The position numbers were made by a program, and so were the translations under genes. From assembly GCA_013396655.1 (NCBI GenBank), contig WBMV01008303.1, forward strand, positions 941,145 to 1,005,144: DNA of 64,000 bases, in the 5' to 3' direction. A model generated the notes under the pieces. It was not told where the DNA came from, searched no databases, and saw only the letters and a list, made by a program, of their open reading frames with translations. Source of the DNA: Campylorhamphus procurvoides. Taxonomy: Eukaryota; Chordata; Aves; Passeriformes; Dendrocolaptidae. Positions within the stretch are counted from its first letter, which is position 1, and every line of letters starts with the position of its first letter. This document shows, one piece after another, positions 11,675 through 23,500 of this stretch.

Positions 11675-11990
11675 TCATAGAATCACAGCATGGTTTGGGT
11701 TGGAAGGGACCTAAAGCTCATCTCATTCCAACACCTTCCACTAGACCAGGTTGCTCCAAGCCCCATCCAACCTGGCCTTGGACACTCCCAAGGATGGGGC
11801 AGCCACAGCCTCTCTGGGCAATCTTTGCCAGGGCCTCCTCTCCCTCACAGTTATTAATTTCTTTCTAATATCTAAGGTAACCCTGCCCTCTGTCAGTTTA
11901 AAACCATTCTCCCTTGTCCTGTCACTCCATGGCCTTGTCCAAAGTCCCTCTCCAGCTCTCTTGAAGGCTCTTTAGGCATTGAAAGGTCAG
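11675..11990 (-). mobile_element. CR1 LINE fragment, 3' end at left
   Basis: The left edge reads tcatagaatcacagcatgg then gggttggaagggacc, the CR1 tail in reverse complement. The block with gatggggcagccacagcctc and the closing cttgtcctgtcactccatgg follow. It is truncated after about 315 bases. It lies just right of a possible older CR1 relic. Confidence 0.95.
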
Positions 11991-14900
11991 CCTGGGAGAA
12001 AGTCATTATTTAATATAAAGTCCTCTCTGTTACGAAATAGGCTCATAAAGCTTTGCTGTGCCCCAGAAGATATGGAGAACAGATCTGCAGACAGCTTTCT
12101 TCCAGTCATTTCCAGACTCATCCTTTCTCCTGTTAGTGGTTTCTGTTCCCTGAGCCAGGGGGGTTCAGAAACAGACTGTAACAAAAATACAGCATATATC
12201 TGGAGAATTAATAAAGAGGTGACCCTCTGCAAACTCATATCAGCTGAGGTCTTCAGCTTAGTCCCACCTCTAACGCCTCACCAGCAAGACTTGAGCAACA
12301 GCATCAAACCCTCTAGCTGGGAAAGCCAGCCCAGGTTTGTTTTCAGCATAGCCTTGGAGGGGCAGGACCCACATACACACCCACAGCAATCCCAGGGGAT
12401 GTCTCTTCTGAAGGCAACCTCCAGAGATCTGACATCCAAACTGAAAGGCTCCACTAAAAATTCAGTTCTCTGCAGCATCACAGAAGACAGGGCTAAAGGA
12501 ATCTCATCAACTCCCATAGTCCCAGCCTGCTCTGATACTCCAGTGGAAGGTGGTATCAGGGATGTGCCATTTCTAACATAACTACCACAGCTATTCCATT
12601 CCTAACACGCTCCTCTGACCTATTCTTAAGGAAATTCAGTGATGGAGATTTCTGTGATTCACAAGACAAAATGTGCTTCACAATTCTGTTCACATTTCCA
12701 GTACTTCACATTTCCTATTTGAAAACTTTTCCTGGTGCCCAAACTGAAAATCCCTTCCTGCAATTAAAAATGATGTTCTTGGTGGAAGGACCCCAAATTA
12801 CAAAGAACAGGCACTTCTGCCTTGTGCTGCTGTGCCCTGTTATATATCTGATGATTTGTTCTACTTTAGTTTTATAGGCCAAAAACCTGATGTTCACTTG
12901 TTCTTCCCAGGCAAGTTAATGCTTTCCATATCCAAGTGTCTTGGGTTCACACTACAATTAAGGTGACAATTAGGCAATATCATTGGTAGAGCATTCACCA
13001 GGGTGCTATTTCAAACAGTCCCCAAAATATCTAGGCATTAATCAAAGTTGGGGACTTTTGATCATATGTCCAAACCTAAAACTTTGAGGGGAAACAACAG
13101 TACAGACCAGGAGTGAGGTGGAGGGGGAAAAACTGCAAAAATAGATGCCAAGTCTCAAACTTAACAAGGCACACATTTTTTGCTGGAAGGACAGAGAGAC
13201 AGTACAAGAGTGCTCAGACAGGAGTTGCAAGAGCAGAACTGGGGAATGCTGAGATCCCTGGCCCTGACTTGGTTGCTGATGAGAACAGGGCAATGAGTGG
13301 CTGCAGCCCAACAAGGAACAGCAGAGCAGGAGGTAAAGACCAGTGGCAATGTGCCATGGCAAAACTGCAGCAAAGAGGGGCTTCAATGGCATCCATCTCT
13401 GCTGTGTCCCACCCTTTCCTGTTCCTCCACCTTCCTCATTTCACCACCTCCCAAATAAGCGATTCTGCCCATGAAAACCTGCAGCTGTCAGGCAGATGTG
13501 CCCCCTAAACCCAGCTTGCTGCTGCAGCCCCCCACTCCTGATATTTCCATGCAGGGTTTGCCAGCACGCAGTTCCTAGTGCTGAGCAGGTGCACAACCAC
13601 ATCCCTGCCCTGACTGTCTGCTGAGGAGCCCTTCAAATTAAAGGCAAAATATGGTGGGGACCTCTGAGCAGAGTAGCAAAGCACCCTCCCCATGCACCAG
13701 CTGCGTTCTCAATCAGCTGCTCATTTAGCTGTGGCTGTGACACACAAGGCAAGGCACAGGGCTCTGCACTGTCATTGTAGGAAGGACCAGCCATGGACTT
13801 GTCCTTGGTGGGGAGCAGTAGGCAACTGTCCCATGGATCCACCTTTCAGATCCCACAAGGTTTCCAGCACTCACTAGGCTGTAAGCAGAAGCTGTTCCCT
13901 GCTGCACCATCTTCTAACATTGCCAGGTGCCCTCCCTCCAAAACCAGGCACTACTTGCTTCATCAGCAATTTTTGGGGTTAACAATGGTAAATTCTCCTC
14001 CATCAGCTGAGTGGTACAGCAGTGACTCTGACTCACAGGCTCTCCCGTCCTCTCCCTGGTCAGAGGAAGCCAGAACAAGTCATCTTCAGCCCTTGGGAAG
14101 GTGATCCTCAACATGAGAGGCCAAGGCAGATAGAGCTGATCCATATAACTGATGTGACTCACTGGGAGACGTGTTACAGGTTCAGGTACAGGGCAGGCTG
14201 TTTCCTTCCCCTATGGGGCCAGACAAACCAGCTTCTGCAAATCCTGTACACAGGGGTTGTGACTTTCTACTCTCCATATGGCCAAAGAGGAGGCAGCAGG
14301 ATGCTCTGCAATCCTGGCATCGCTCCTACTGGCCAACAAACTCTGCCTATGTACACTGGTAAGATTAAAGGAGGGCTGTCCCACAGTGGGGAAGAACTCA
14401 GTCCCCAGGTCCCCATTGCCCTCAGGAATAAAAGGGTGCAGGGAAGCACCCACAGTGTGAAAGCCAGAGCTGGGCATTGGGAGCCACAACTCCCAGAGCA
14501 GCCAGAAGTGCTGGCTCAGATCTGCTCAACCACCATCACACACATTTACAGACATACTTGAATGCCCACTTGCCTTGCCCTCTCCTTCTTCAGTTCCTTC
14601 CCAGTATCTGAGGGCTCTAGTCCCAGCCATCCCAGCCCTTTCCCCCTGCACACACAGACACAGAGCTGAGCTCCAGAGCCATCTATCTGTACAGGGACAG
14701 CTCCCCACACAGCTCTGACTGTCAGCACAGAGCACTGTTTGGGCTCCACACCTGCATTCCCCCTAGGACAGCCATGATCTTAATTAAGCTTTAGCCAGGG
14801 AGCAATTGTCTGGCACTTGTGGCTGAGAGAGGGGACTCAGGCTGGATTCCCCCTTTGCCACTGGCCTGCCTGTGTGACTGCTGGCAAATCACCTTCCCGT

Positions 14901-17900
14901 ATCTGCATGGTCTCACTGACCTCCCACTTTGAAAGAATCTATCCTTAATTTCTGCAAAGTGTTGTGGAATCCTCAGAGGAAAGGTAGCACAGGAGTGGAG
15001 AATATTAATATTCCACCAAGAATCTCTAGGGACAGACCGGCACATTAAAGCTTCCACAAGCAGAAACAAAACTCTTGCATGGGCTCAAGCCAGACCCCCA
15101 AAGAACTGGCAGATTTTTTTCAGTACTTTCCATCACCATTAGAAAACATGTAAGGGGCCTGTCATTATGCATCCAGAGCAACAGCCCTGCCACATCTAAG
15201 AAAATACAAGGGGAACACAGGACCAGGGATGGATTCGTATCTACTTGGAGTAAGAAAAGGTTGCATCAGGCAACGTACACGGTAAAGCATTAGTCTCCTG
15301 CTGTTCCAGCATAAAGTTAATCAGGGACAGAAATTAATCCCTCCTGACAGCATGTTGCCAATTTCTGATTTCATCCCCATTTCCTCGTAGCTTATCATCA
15401 AGGGAAGAGGGAACTTGTAGCATGGACAAGCCTGTCACATGCCTCTTCCTTTGGTAAGGGCTCACACACAGCAGCCACGGGTTGCCATACACTCCGAGCA
15501 GCACGTCCGTGCTCTGCACGCACACAGGTCCCCTCACATCCATACAGATTCACCCACCATTACCCAGGTACACGCAGTGGAAAGTTATGCATATGCTTAA
15601 GGCAAAATATGTGCCCAACCATCAGCTTTACTCCAAGACAGTGGAGGGGGGGAGAGACAAGAACAAGACAAAAAAAAAATCCTCTCCCCTGAGGGATGGT
15701 GCCAGAAGAGCAAAGTGGCATTTACAAATCATAAGCATTTCCCTTCCCCACTCCCTGCTCCTTTGCCCAGAATGTTAATTAGAATTGCTCTAAACAGCAG
15801 CGGCAAAAGCTGAAACCTAAGCAGCCTCAGTTGCTTGAAAGGAAACCTGGTTGGGAACTTTTTCAGATGAGACATTTAAACTCAAATGGTGAGACGTGAT
15901 GGTGATGCAGCAGGTGCTTTTTAATGCCACCTTATAATTTTCCTGCTAAAACTAGGGTGTGAGTTCTAAAAAGAAAACTATCTTTTCTGGAGGCTGTAGA
16001 ATTCTGCCTCGTTTTCCAAATGTCATGGGTGTATTCTGTAGCTTATCCTCCTGAGCCCAGCAGATCATGGATGGAGCCCCACAGCGTGACACCAGTACCC
16101 TGCTTACTCCCAGCCCAGAAATGTGTCACTTCACTCCAGGCTGGGCAACCCCCAAGGCTGCTCTGCAGTGCAGTTTAGTTGATCACATAAGAGAAAAGTG
16201 GATTTGCAATTATATTCATAAATAATAGTGCTGACTTGGGCTTGTGCCATAAATAAAACTTAGATGATTATATAGACCACATATATCTCTGTGTGTTTGG
16301 ATGATCAATATATATATCTTAAAGTATCACTAAATTTCAGCTACAAAATGTGTAGCAGGAAACTGGCTTCACAATTTACTTCTCCTTTCAGTGCCATTCC
16401 CTTTCCCATTGTATATCAGTCTCCTCATCCAACTTACCAAAGCTACCAACAGCATCAGAAAAACCTCCTGCTCGAGTCATCAATGCTGTGTTTCTGGCAC
16501 ACTGGGTGCCACAGCTCACACTGCCAGGAGGGCGCTGCACCCCATCTCCTGGACAACACAGGAGACAGGGCTGCTGAAATTAATGCCTCCTGAAATGAGA
16601 AACAACATCCCATGGACCAAAACAGCTGGTCTTATACACAGAGAGTAGTCCTCAGTACCAAGCCCATGCCCAGCCCCACACCCCAGCAAGGTACCCAGGC
16701 TCTATAACTGAGGGGCTCACCCTGAGTCAGTGAAGGTGCAGTCACCTCAGAGGGGTCCCAATGCAGCCCCTACCAGAAGCAAAACAAGCCCCATTGTTTT
16801 CTCGTGTGAGAGCAGAGCATGCCCAGCATAAGAACATCCTCCACCGTGCACTGCAGGAGCATTCAGCCCCATTACCCCAGGAACTGCGGAGCTGTTGTGA
16901 AATAAGCACAAGGAGGACTGGGGAGGGACGCAGACTCGGCCATAAAACCATCAAGAGGGCTGCCAGCCATTTGCTGAGCTCAGGGGAGAACAGCTCTCCT
17001 CCCTCTCTGCTGCAGATCAGAGACCTCCACGGCACCAGCCCTGCAATCCACGCTCTGCTCAGGAGATGGGCAAGTCCATGGCAAATACACATTTTGCACA
17101 TCTACAGGGGTAGGGCTCGGCCCTCCTTCAGCTTTATTTTCCCAGGTATCAGGCTGAGGAATCTCACAAGTAAGTGCTTCTGCATGGGGCTTACTCAACA
17201 GGACATAATTGACTCTTGTTGCAAAGAATTAAGTGCTCTCAATAGAGATGTCCATTCTTAATGTCCTTTTTTAGTCTTACTAATGAATTAAGCCAAGATA
17301 ACACCAAGTAGCTCCCAGATGAGACTGATTGTCAAGCAGATGAGGATTTTATCAACAGATTTTTTCTAAGCTCAGAAAAATCACAAAAAAAATAAAAATA
17401 GTAACCAGAAATGCCTTTTCCCCCCTTGAAAAAGCATAGAGTAATCTCTCCAGGAGATTCCTTTCCCAGCTATATTAGTTATTACTGTCTCTGCATGGTT
17501 TCTAGTTACGTGTGCATTTGAAGAAAAAGAGGAAAAAATGTCTAAGTTCACAAACCTCCTTTATCTGAATCCTAGAATGCTTTGGTGAACATTTAGAATG
17601 AAATGACCCATAAAGTGATTAACAGTTTATTAACTTGAAGGGCAAGTCACAAGACCACCACAGAAAAGCAACAGGATGTTTCTAGACTCCCTGGGGAGTT
17701 TGCTCATGGACACTAATGTTCTCTCTGGTGGGGTTGTTTTACCCTTCCCCTCCCATTTGAAATAAAGGCTTGCTTCCATTTTCTCCTACCCCTCTCACTC
17801 CCCTACAAGCCCACTACCCTTCCAATTCATGGACCAGTATCCAAACCTGCCACAGACTGCTTCCTGAAGATCTCTCCTCCAAACTGCAGAAAACACGTAC

Positions 17901-19803
17901 TATCTTGGCTTGCTCCAAAAATCCCTCACGCACAGCCTGGAAATGTCAAGGGCTGTGGCTCCTGTCATCTGTTCACTAGATCTCAAATGCTTTTTCAGAT
18001 CTTCCTGTGCCCTGCTCTTCAGGGTCTCTGTTCTTGTCTCTTCACCTTGCTTAACATGCAGAAAGAGGTCCACCAGCCCTCACCCCTTTTCCAAGCAGCT
18101 CAAGGCTCCCAGAAGGAGGAGACCACAGTTCCGATGGGGGAGACTAACCTGGTTATGCAGGACATCTCTGATCTGTGTTTCGAGCTGCAGTTCCCCACGT
18201 GGATAGGGACCTGATTTCCCAAGGTGGTTTGCAGCCTGTATGACTGTCTGATCACACTCATCTCACTTTCTGGAGAAGGGAAGAAGGGCAAGGAATGAGG
18301 ATCGCCCCTGAAGCATTTCATGTGCCAAAGTTCTGCAGCACGTGGGTAGGGAAAGGACAGAACAAGGCATAGCAGAAGAAACTGTGCCCAGGAAGCTGGG
18401 CTGATCTGCTCAGGAATTCAGCAGAGTCTGCATGGCCAGGCTGGACAGATGCTGGGGTTGAGCTGAGGAGTTTCACACAGCAGATGGTCAAGGAGCTGCG
18501 ATTTGCAGGTAATCTAATAATCAAGTAGTCATATCAGTGAGGATATGAGCTACGGGGTCACAAGGGGTTGGCACACTTTCCCCCTTTCTGTAGAAGTCAT
18601 TGGAGAGTACAAGGCAAGGACATCAACTGTTTAGCTTCCAGCTACAGCCAGCAGCAGCTTCCTTCAGAGGAAATCCTTGTAGCCCTCTAGGGCTCAACCT
18701 GGAGCTGAGCTATGCTGACACCATTACCCCAGTCTCCACAAACAAGGGGTTTCTTCTCCCCTTCTCCCTTCCCACAGCCCAGGGACCAACACAAACAACT
18801 CTGCAGCAACTCTGCTCATGTCACCAATTCACACAAACCAACACTCTCAAAATCTCCAGTTGGAAGTAAGCCATATCAAACTCTGAGCAGTGTATGCCAG
18901 CTTTAACCTCCTGGAATGCCAGGGCTAACTTCTTCACCCTATGCTGCTGCATCAGATACAGGACACCTGTCGTACCATCAAGGAAGGAGGAGACAGCAAA
19001 ATCCCAGGACAAAGTCCTCCAGTGAAAATAAAACCCACATTTCTAGAAGTGATGAAATGCCAGTACTCACTCTCTACAGCCTCAAACAACAAAAAACCCC
19101 GTTCAGATATTTTTTATTAACTGTCACAAAATGATGCAATGCATATAGTGTAATTATGCTTAAGTGCTTTCCATGTTAAATGTCATTTCAGTTATCACTT
19201 TTTAAATGCAATTTTTATTGAGTGCACAATAATAATTTAGCAAGTAAACAGGCAAGTTACAAGAAAAGAGTGGAAGTGCAGGGGGAGGTGGGAAAGCCTC
19301 AAGTGTGACAATGAAATGCACTGGGGTACAAGTAACAGTAGCTGTTACTTCTGAAAGCTTGGAAAGAATTATAAAAAAGCCATAAATTACAAGGTTGCAA
19401 AATGCAATAAATTACAGCCTCTACAAAAGGCAGATAATGGAAATGAGAAAGGAGAGAGGGAAGGGGGAGGAATCTACATAATTTGTCACCACTGACCCCA
19501 GACATCTGCACAGCCTGCAAAGAGCACTGGAAATATTTGGGTGTTTCAGTCTCCTCACAAAAAAACAGTGCCCAGAGGCCAGTGGGGAGGGTGAGCTTTA
19601 GGGGTGCTTCCCTTCTACTGGCACAAACACAGAATACTCTCCCAAATGGGCAGCCTTCCCTGTACCAAACATACCTTGGGGACAACAGCCCCACACTTTG
19701 TAGGAGCTAAAACCCTTCAGTCTGCCAAGCCAATGGGAATAGAGAGCAGTCAAGTGCTGGCACACTCAGAAGGGAGAGGTATGAATGTACTTAATTCCAC
19801 CAT
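11991..19803. other. Intron 2, 7.8 kb of mostly unique sequence, no gene seen
   Basis: No transposon or exon is recognised. AT-rich patches lie near 16.19-16.33 kb and 17.26-17.64 kb. The block at about 15.77-15.96 kb looks like a candidate noncoding element (see findings). A QQLR string in a minus-strand frame near 16.89 kb is chance. A 28-base purine run sits at about 19.45-19.47 kb. Confidence 0.6.
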
Positions 19804-19980
19804 TAATCACAGAATGGGTTGGGTTGGAAGGGACCTTGTAGATCATCTCATTCCAACCCCCTGCCACAACAGGGACACCTCTCAATAAACCAGGTTGCTC
19901 AGAGCCCCATTCAACCTGGTCTTGACCACTTCCAGGGACAGGGGATCCACAGCTTCTCTGGGCAACCTGTGCCAGTGACT
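19804..19980 (-). mobile_element. CR1 LINE 3'-end fragment
   Basis: It begins aatcacagaatgggttgg then gttggaagggaccttg, the reverse complement of the CR1 3' end, and runs through ggttgctcagagccccattc and cttctctgggcaacctgtgc. It stops abruptly at about 19980. It is head-to-head with another CR1 that starts only about 30 bases to the right. Confidence 0.94.
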
Positions 19981-20007
19981 TAAATAAAGATAGGACCTTT
20001 ACTCATT

Positions 20008-20580
20008 TGGATTTGCAGAAGAGGGTTCTGGGGCCCTTGATCATGAGGCAGCAATGTGCCCCCGCAGCAAAGACAGCCAGTGGGACCCAGGGCTGCCTAA
20101 GGAAGATCTGCCAGCACATCAAGGGAGGTGCTCCCTGGAGTGCTGGGTCCAGTTGTGGGATTCCCAGTGCAAGGGAGATACAGAACTACTGCAGAAAGTC
20201 CACAAAGGGACCACTAAGGTGTTTAAGGGACTGGAGAATCTCACATACAAGGGAAGACTGAGGGAGCTGGGACAGCTCAGTCTGGAGAAGAGAAGGCTAA
20301 GAGGGATCTTAGCAGAGTCTATAAATATCTGAAGGGAGGATGTGAAGAAGACAGAGACAGGCTCCTCTCAGTGCTGCCCAGTGATTCCTGCCCAGGCAAG
20401 AAGCAACAGACAAAGTGAAACACAAGAGGATCCATCAAAGCATAAGGAAACACTTGATTTCTCCCCCAACCCCCTCCTACTTGTGAGTGTGACCAAGTCC
20501 TGGTAGAATTTGCCCAGAGAGACTGGGGGATCTCTCTCCTTGGAGATACTCAAAAACCATCTGAACACAGCCCTGAGGGA
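20008..20580 (+). mobile_element. CR1 LINE fragment in sense orientation
   Basis: Sense-strand CR1 landmarks appear in order: catgaggcagcaatgtgccc, then tgctgggtccagttgtggga, then cagctcagtctggagaagag, tataaatatctgaagggagg, and a near-3' part with ttgcccagagagactggggg and ggagatactcaaaaaccatc. The 5' end is truncated and the terminal 3' tail is missing. Stops and frameshifts make it non-coding. It corresponds to the region between the reverse transcriptase end and the 3' UTR. Confidence 0.93.
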
Positions 20581-23500
20581 CTCACTCTGGAGTCTTTGGC
20601 ACAACAGGGTGAAACTTTTCCTGCTATTAAGGCCACATGTAGATGCTGAACCAAAGGTGGCAGCAAAGCCAGACAACCTTCTACAGAGCAAGTGGAGTCA
20701 GGAGACAGCCCCCTGCTATGGGAAAACATTCACCTCAGAAATGCTCTTCAGCAGCAATGCCAAAACCCTTTGGAGAAAGACAACAAGCCACAGTCCAGGC
20801 AGGAAGGGCAGGAGCAGGCGAGATGGTGCCAGGTGTGGGAAGGCACAGCTCCCTCTCGATTTCACAGCCGGCTGGGTCCCCGGGAATCGGTGCCCTTGCG
20901 GTTTCAGGGCTTTCAAAACAAAGCCACCGAGCGAAAGGAAAAACCCACCAGAGTAAAACCAACAAACAGAACAGAGGCAGCCAAGTTCTGAGACTGGAGA
21001 TGAACGGATCTTAATCTCTGGAAAATTAAATCAGAAGAAAATGGAACAGGCACAGATTTTGGCTGACAGAGAGCATCCTCCTTTCAGGAGCATGTGTGCC
21101 AGGTTTATTTGATTAAAACTCTTCAGGATGGGGAGAGAAGGGGGTGTTTTCATTATTGAAGTGGGAGTGAGGAGGAGGAGGTAACCTGTAGTTGCCATAG
21201 GACCATTTTTTGTACTAATGGTAGCAAACAGTCCCAGTGGATGGGAGTAAAATGACTGTACAGATTAATATTGCATTCCCTGAGGACAGAACTTTTTTGC
21301 AGGAATGGGATGCAGGCTTCCTGGTGTCCATCAGAGCTCTGCCTTACACTGCAAGCTCTGAAATAGTTTGGCAGTTTCTTTTACTGCCTCCAGACCTCAG
21401 GGAAGGAAAAACCAGCTTCGGTTGATTGGGAACCTAAGATGAGTTTTTACTACTGCAGTGGCAAGCCCTGGATGTTCCTCAGCCAACGCCAAAGGGGTAG
21501 GACAGGCTGGGCACTGCCAATAGCACCTCGAGGGCCTTCTTGAAATGAGTTTGGCAGGATTCAGCTTTGCTCCTAATCTGTCCACTCTTTTCCCTCTGTC
21601 TAATCCAAGCCCCACCTTCTAAACAGCATCAGGAGAAATGCCTGGGCAGCATCATCTGAGGGAAGAAACCAGCTCCTCAGCCTGTGTGGGAGACAGGCAG
21701 AGGGCAGGGGAAGCCTGTGCTCATGCCTCCATTATAGGAAGAGAGGCTAAAGAAACTCAGGCGGCAGAACTAGCTGGGAAAGGTAGGTCAGGCCAAGGCA
21801 AAGCAGCAGGGCACAGGCAGGCAGTACACATGGCAGAGCCAGCAGCACATAATGCAGCCCCAATGCCCTGCCAGCACCAGCAAACCAGGCAGCAAAGGCT
21901 CCTCAAAGAGAAGACTGAAACCTCCACAGTCCCCTCCCTCTCTCCATTGCTCCCTGAGCAGCCCAGCATCCTGAGCTGATGTGCTCCAGCACAAGCTGCT
22001 AATCAGGGCACAGCACGAGCAGGGACCAGCAGGCCCTGGGCCCCACCACTTTTTTTCCCAGCAGGAGCTGAATGCTAGCATTTCCCCTGAATTAAAAAAA
22101 AACCCCACAACCCTAACCAAAAAAACAGCATCTCTGTTTCACATGAACTGGGGAGAAAAGGCTTCAAAGGTTTCCAAAAAAACAGAAGCAGAAGGTTAAA
22201 GGGAATGCAGTTTCCAAGGGAAGAAGAGTTATCCCCAGGGTCTGAGTGGTCCTGCCACCCTCTCCTCCATGCTTCATTCCATGGCCCCAGATTGCACTGC
22301 AGCATCACAACAACTCTCTGTCTACACCAGCTCCTCTGCCCATACACCCCCAGTTCAGCCCCATCCCAGGACACCTCTGCCACCCACATCCCTGCTCTGC
22401 CATGCTGTGGGCACTCTGCTCCTCTTTCCTGACTCTCCCTTGGCCCTGCTTCCAGAGAAGACTAAAAAGGACAGTGCTTTCAGAGCCCCTGAGCTTGTTA
22501 AGTTATTCCGCTCTGTGACGCCAAGTGGAACAGAGTCACTGAACTTTACTAGAGACACCCAGAGGTGCTGCCAGCCCTGGCAGCTCACACCAGCCCCTCC
22601 TGCAGACACCCTCTCTGTTCACACTGGTGGCCACGAGCTCAGGATGCTCCTCTGCTCACAAGTCACTGTCCCCCATGCAGGGGAAGAGGCAGAAGTAATC
22701 CACCCACCAGTGACTGTCTTGAGGCAAGCAGGAACCAAACTCCAAGCCAGGATCCTTCCAGCAACATCCCTGTCCAAACCCTCTCCAATCCCTTCAAGCC
22801 CCCATATCTTCATGCTGTCCTTGCCTTCAACCTCATGTGCCAAACGACACAAAATATTCTGCAATTCTTCTCACAGCAATCGATTCCAATGCTGCTGAAG
22901 ATGGTTTCTCCATGCCTAATGGGCCAGGATAAAGTCTGTCCTTACGCTCCCCTTTCTCCTGCCCTGGTCTCTGCCTCTGCAGCACAAAGATCGCCCTCTG
23001 CTCACGGCCAGGAGATTGTAACTCTGTTGGAAAAGCCTGCTCTATAACCCCTCAGCCTCCAATCTACATGGACAAGAGCTACAAAAGCAATTTACCATCT
23101 CATTTCAGGATTCTGCCAGCAGCTACAACATGGAAATGAGGGAGGCTGCTCTCTGCTGCAGCCTTTAAATACTTTGACTCACTTTGGTCAGGCTTGACAT
23201 TGCTGCCAGCGCCACATTGCCCTTACCTGAAGCACCCTGACACCCACAAGGATGGATTTCTGAGGGTTTGGTACCTGGGGTAGGATTTTTACAAGATTCC
23301 CATATGGGTAATGAATATCTTGAGCACAGGAGGCTGGAACGCCCATCACCCACCCAATAATCCTACCTTATTGGGTCCCTACCTCATTGTGCCTCTGACC
23401 GTGGCTCCTTCCTGCAGTGCTATACCAGCTAGAAACTGTCCTTTTGGTCTTCTTGGTCATCCCTCATTGCTGCTAAATTCCCATCCTGTCTCTTTCCTCT

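Noticed and set aside
11979..12581. 200-residue plus-strand frame
   Set aside because: It starts inside the end of a CR1 copy and runs into unique intron. No similarity to a known protein is seen.
14022..14561. 179-residue plus-strand frame
   Set aside because: There is no recognisable domain, compositional bias typical of coding sequence or splice context. A frame this long is expected by chance in 64 kb.
16860..16910. QQLR string in a minus-strand frame, first considered as CACNA2D2 exon 2
   Set aside because: Flanking residues do not match the family and no donor follows. The real exon with the full match is at 63242-63323.
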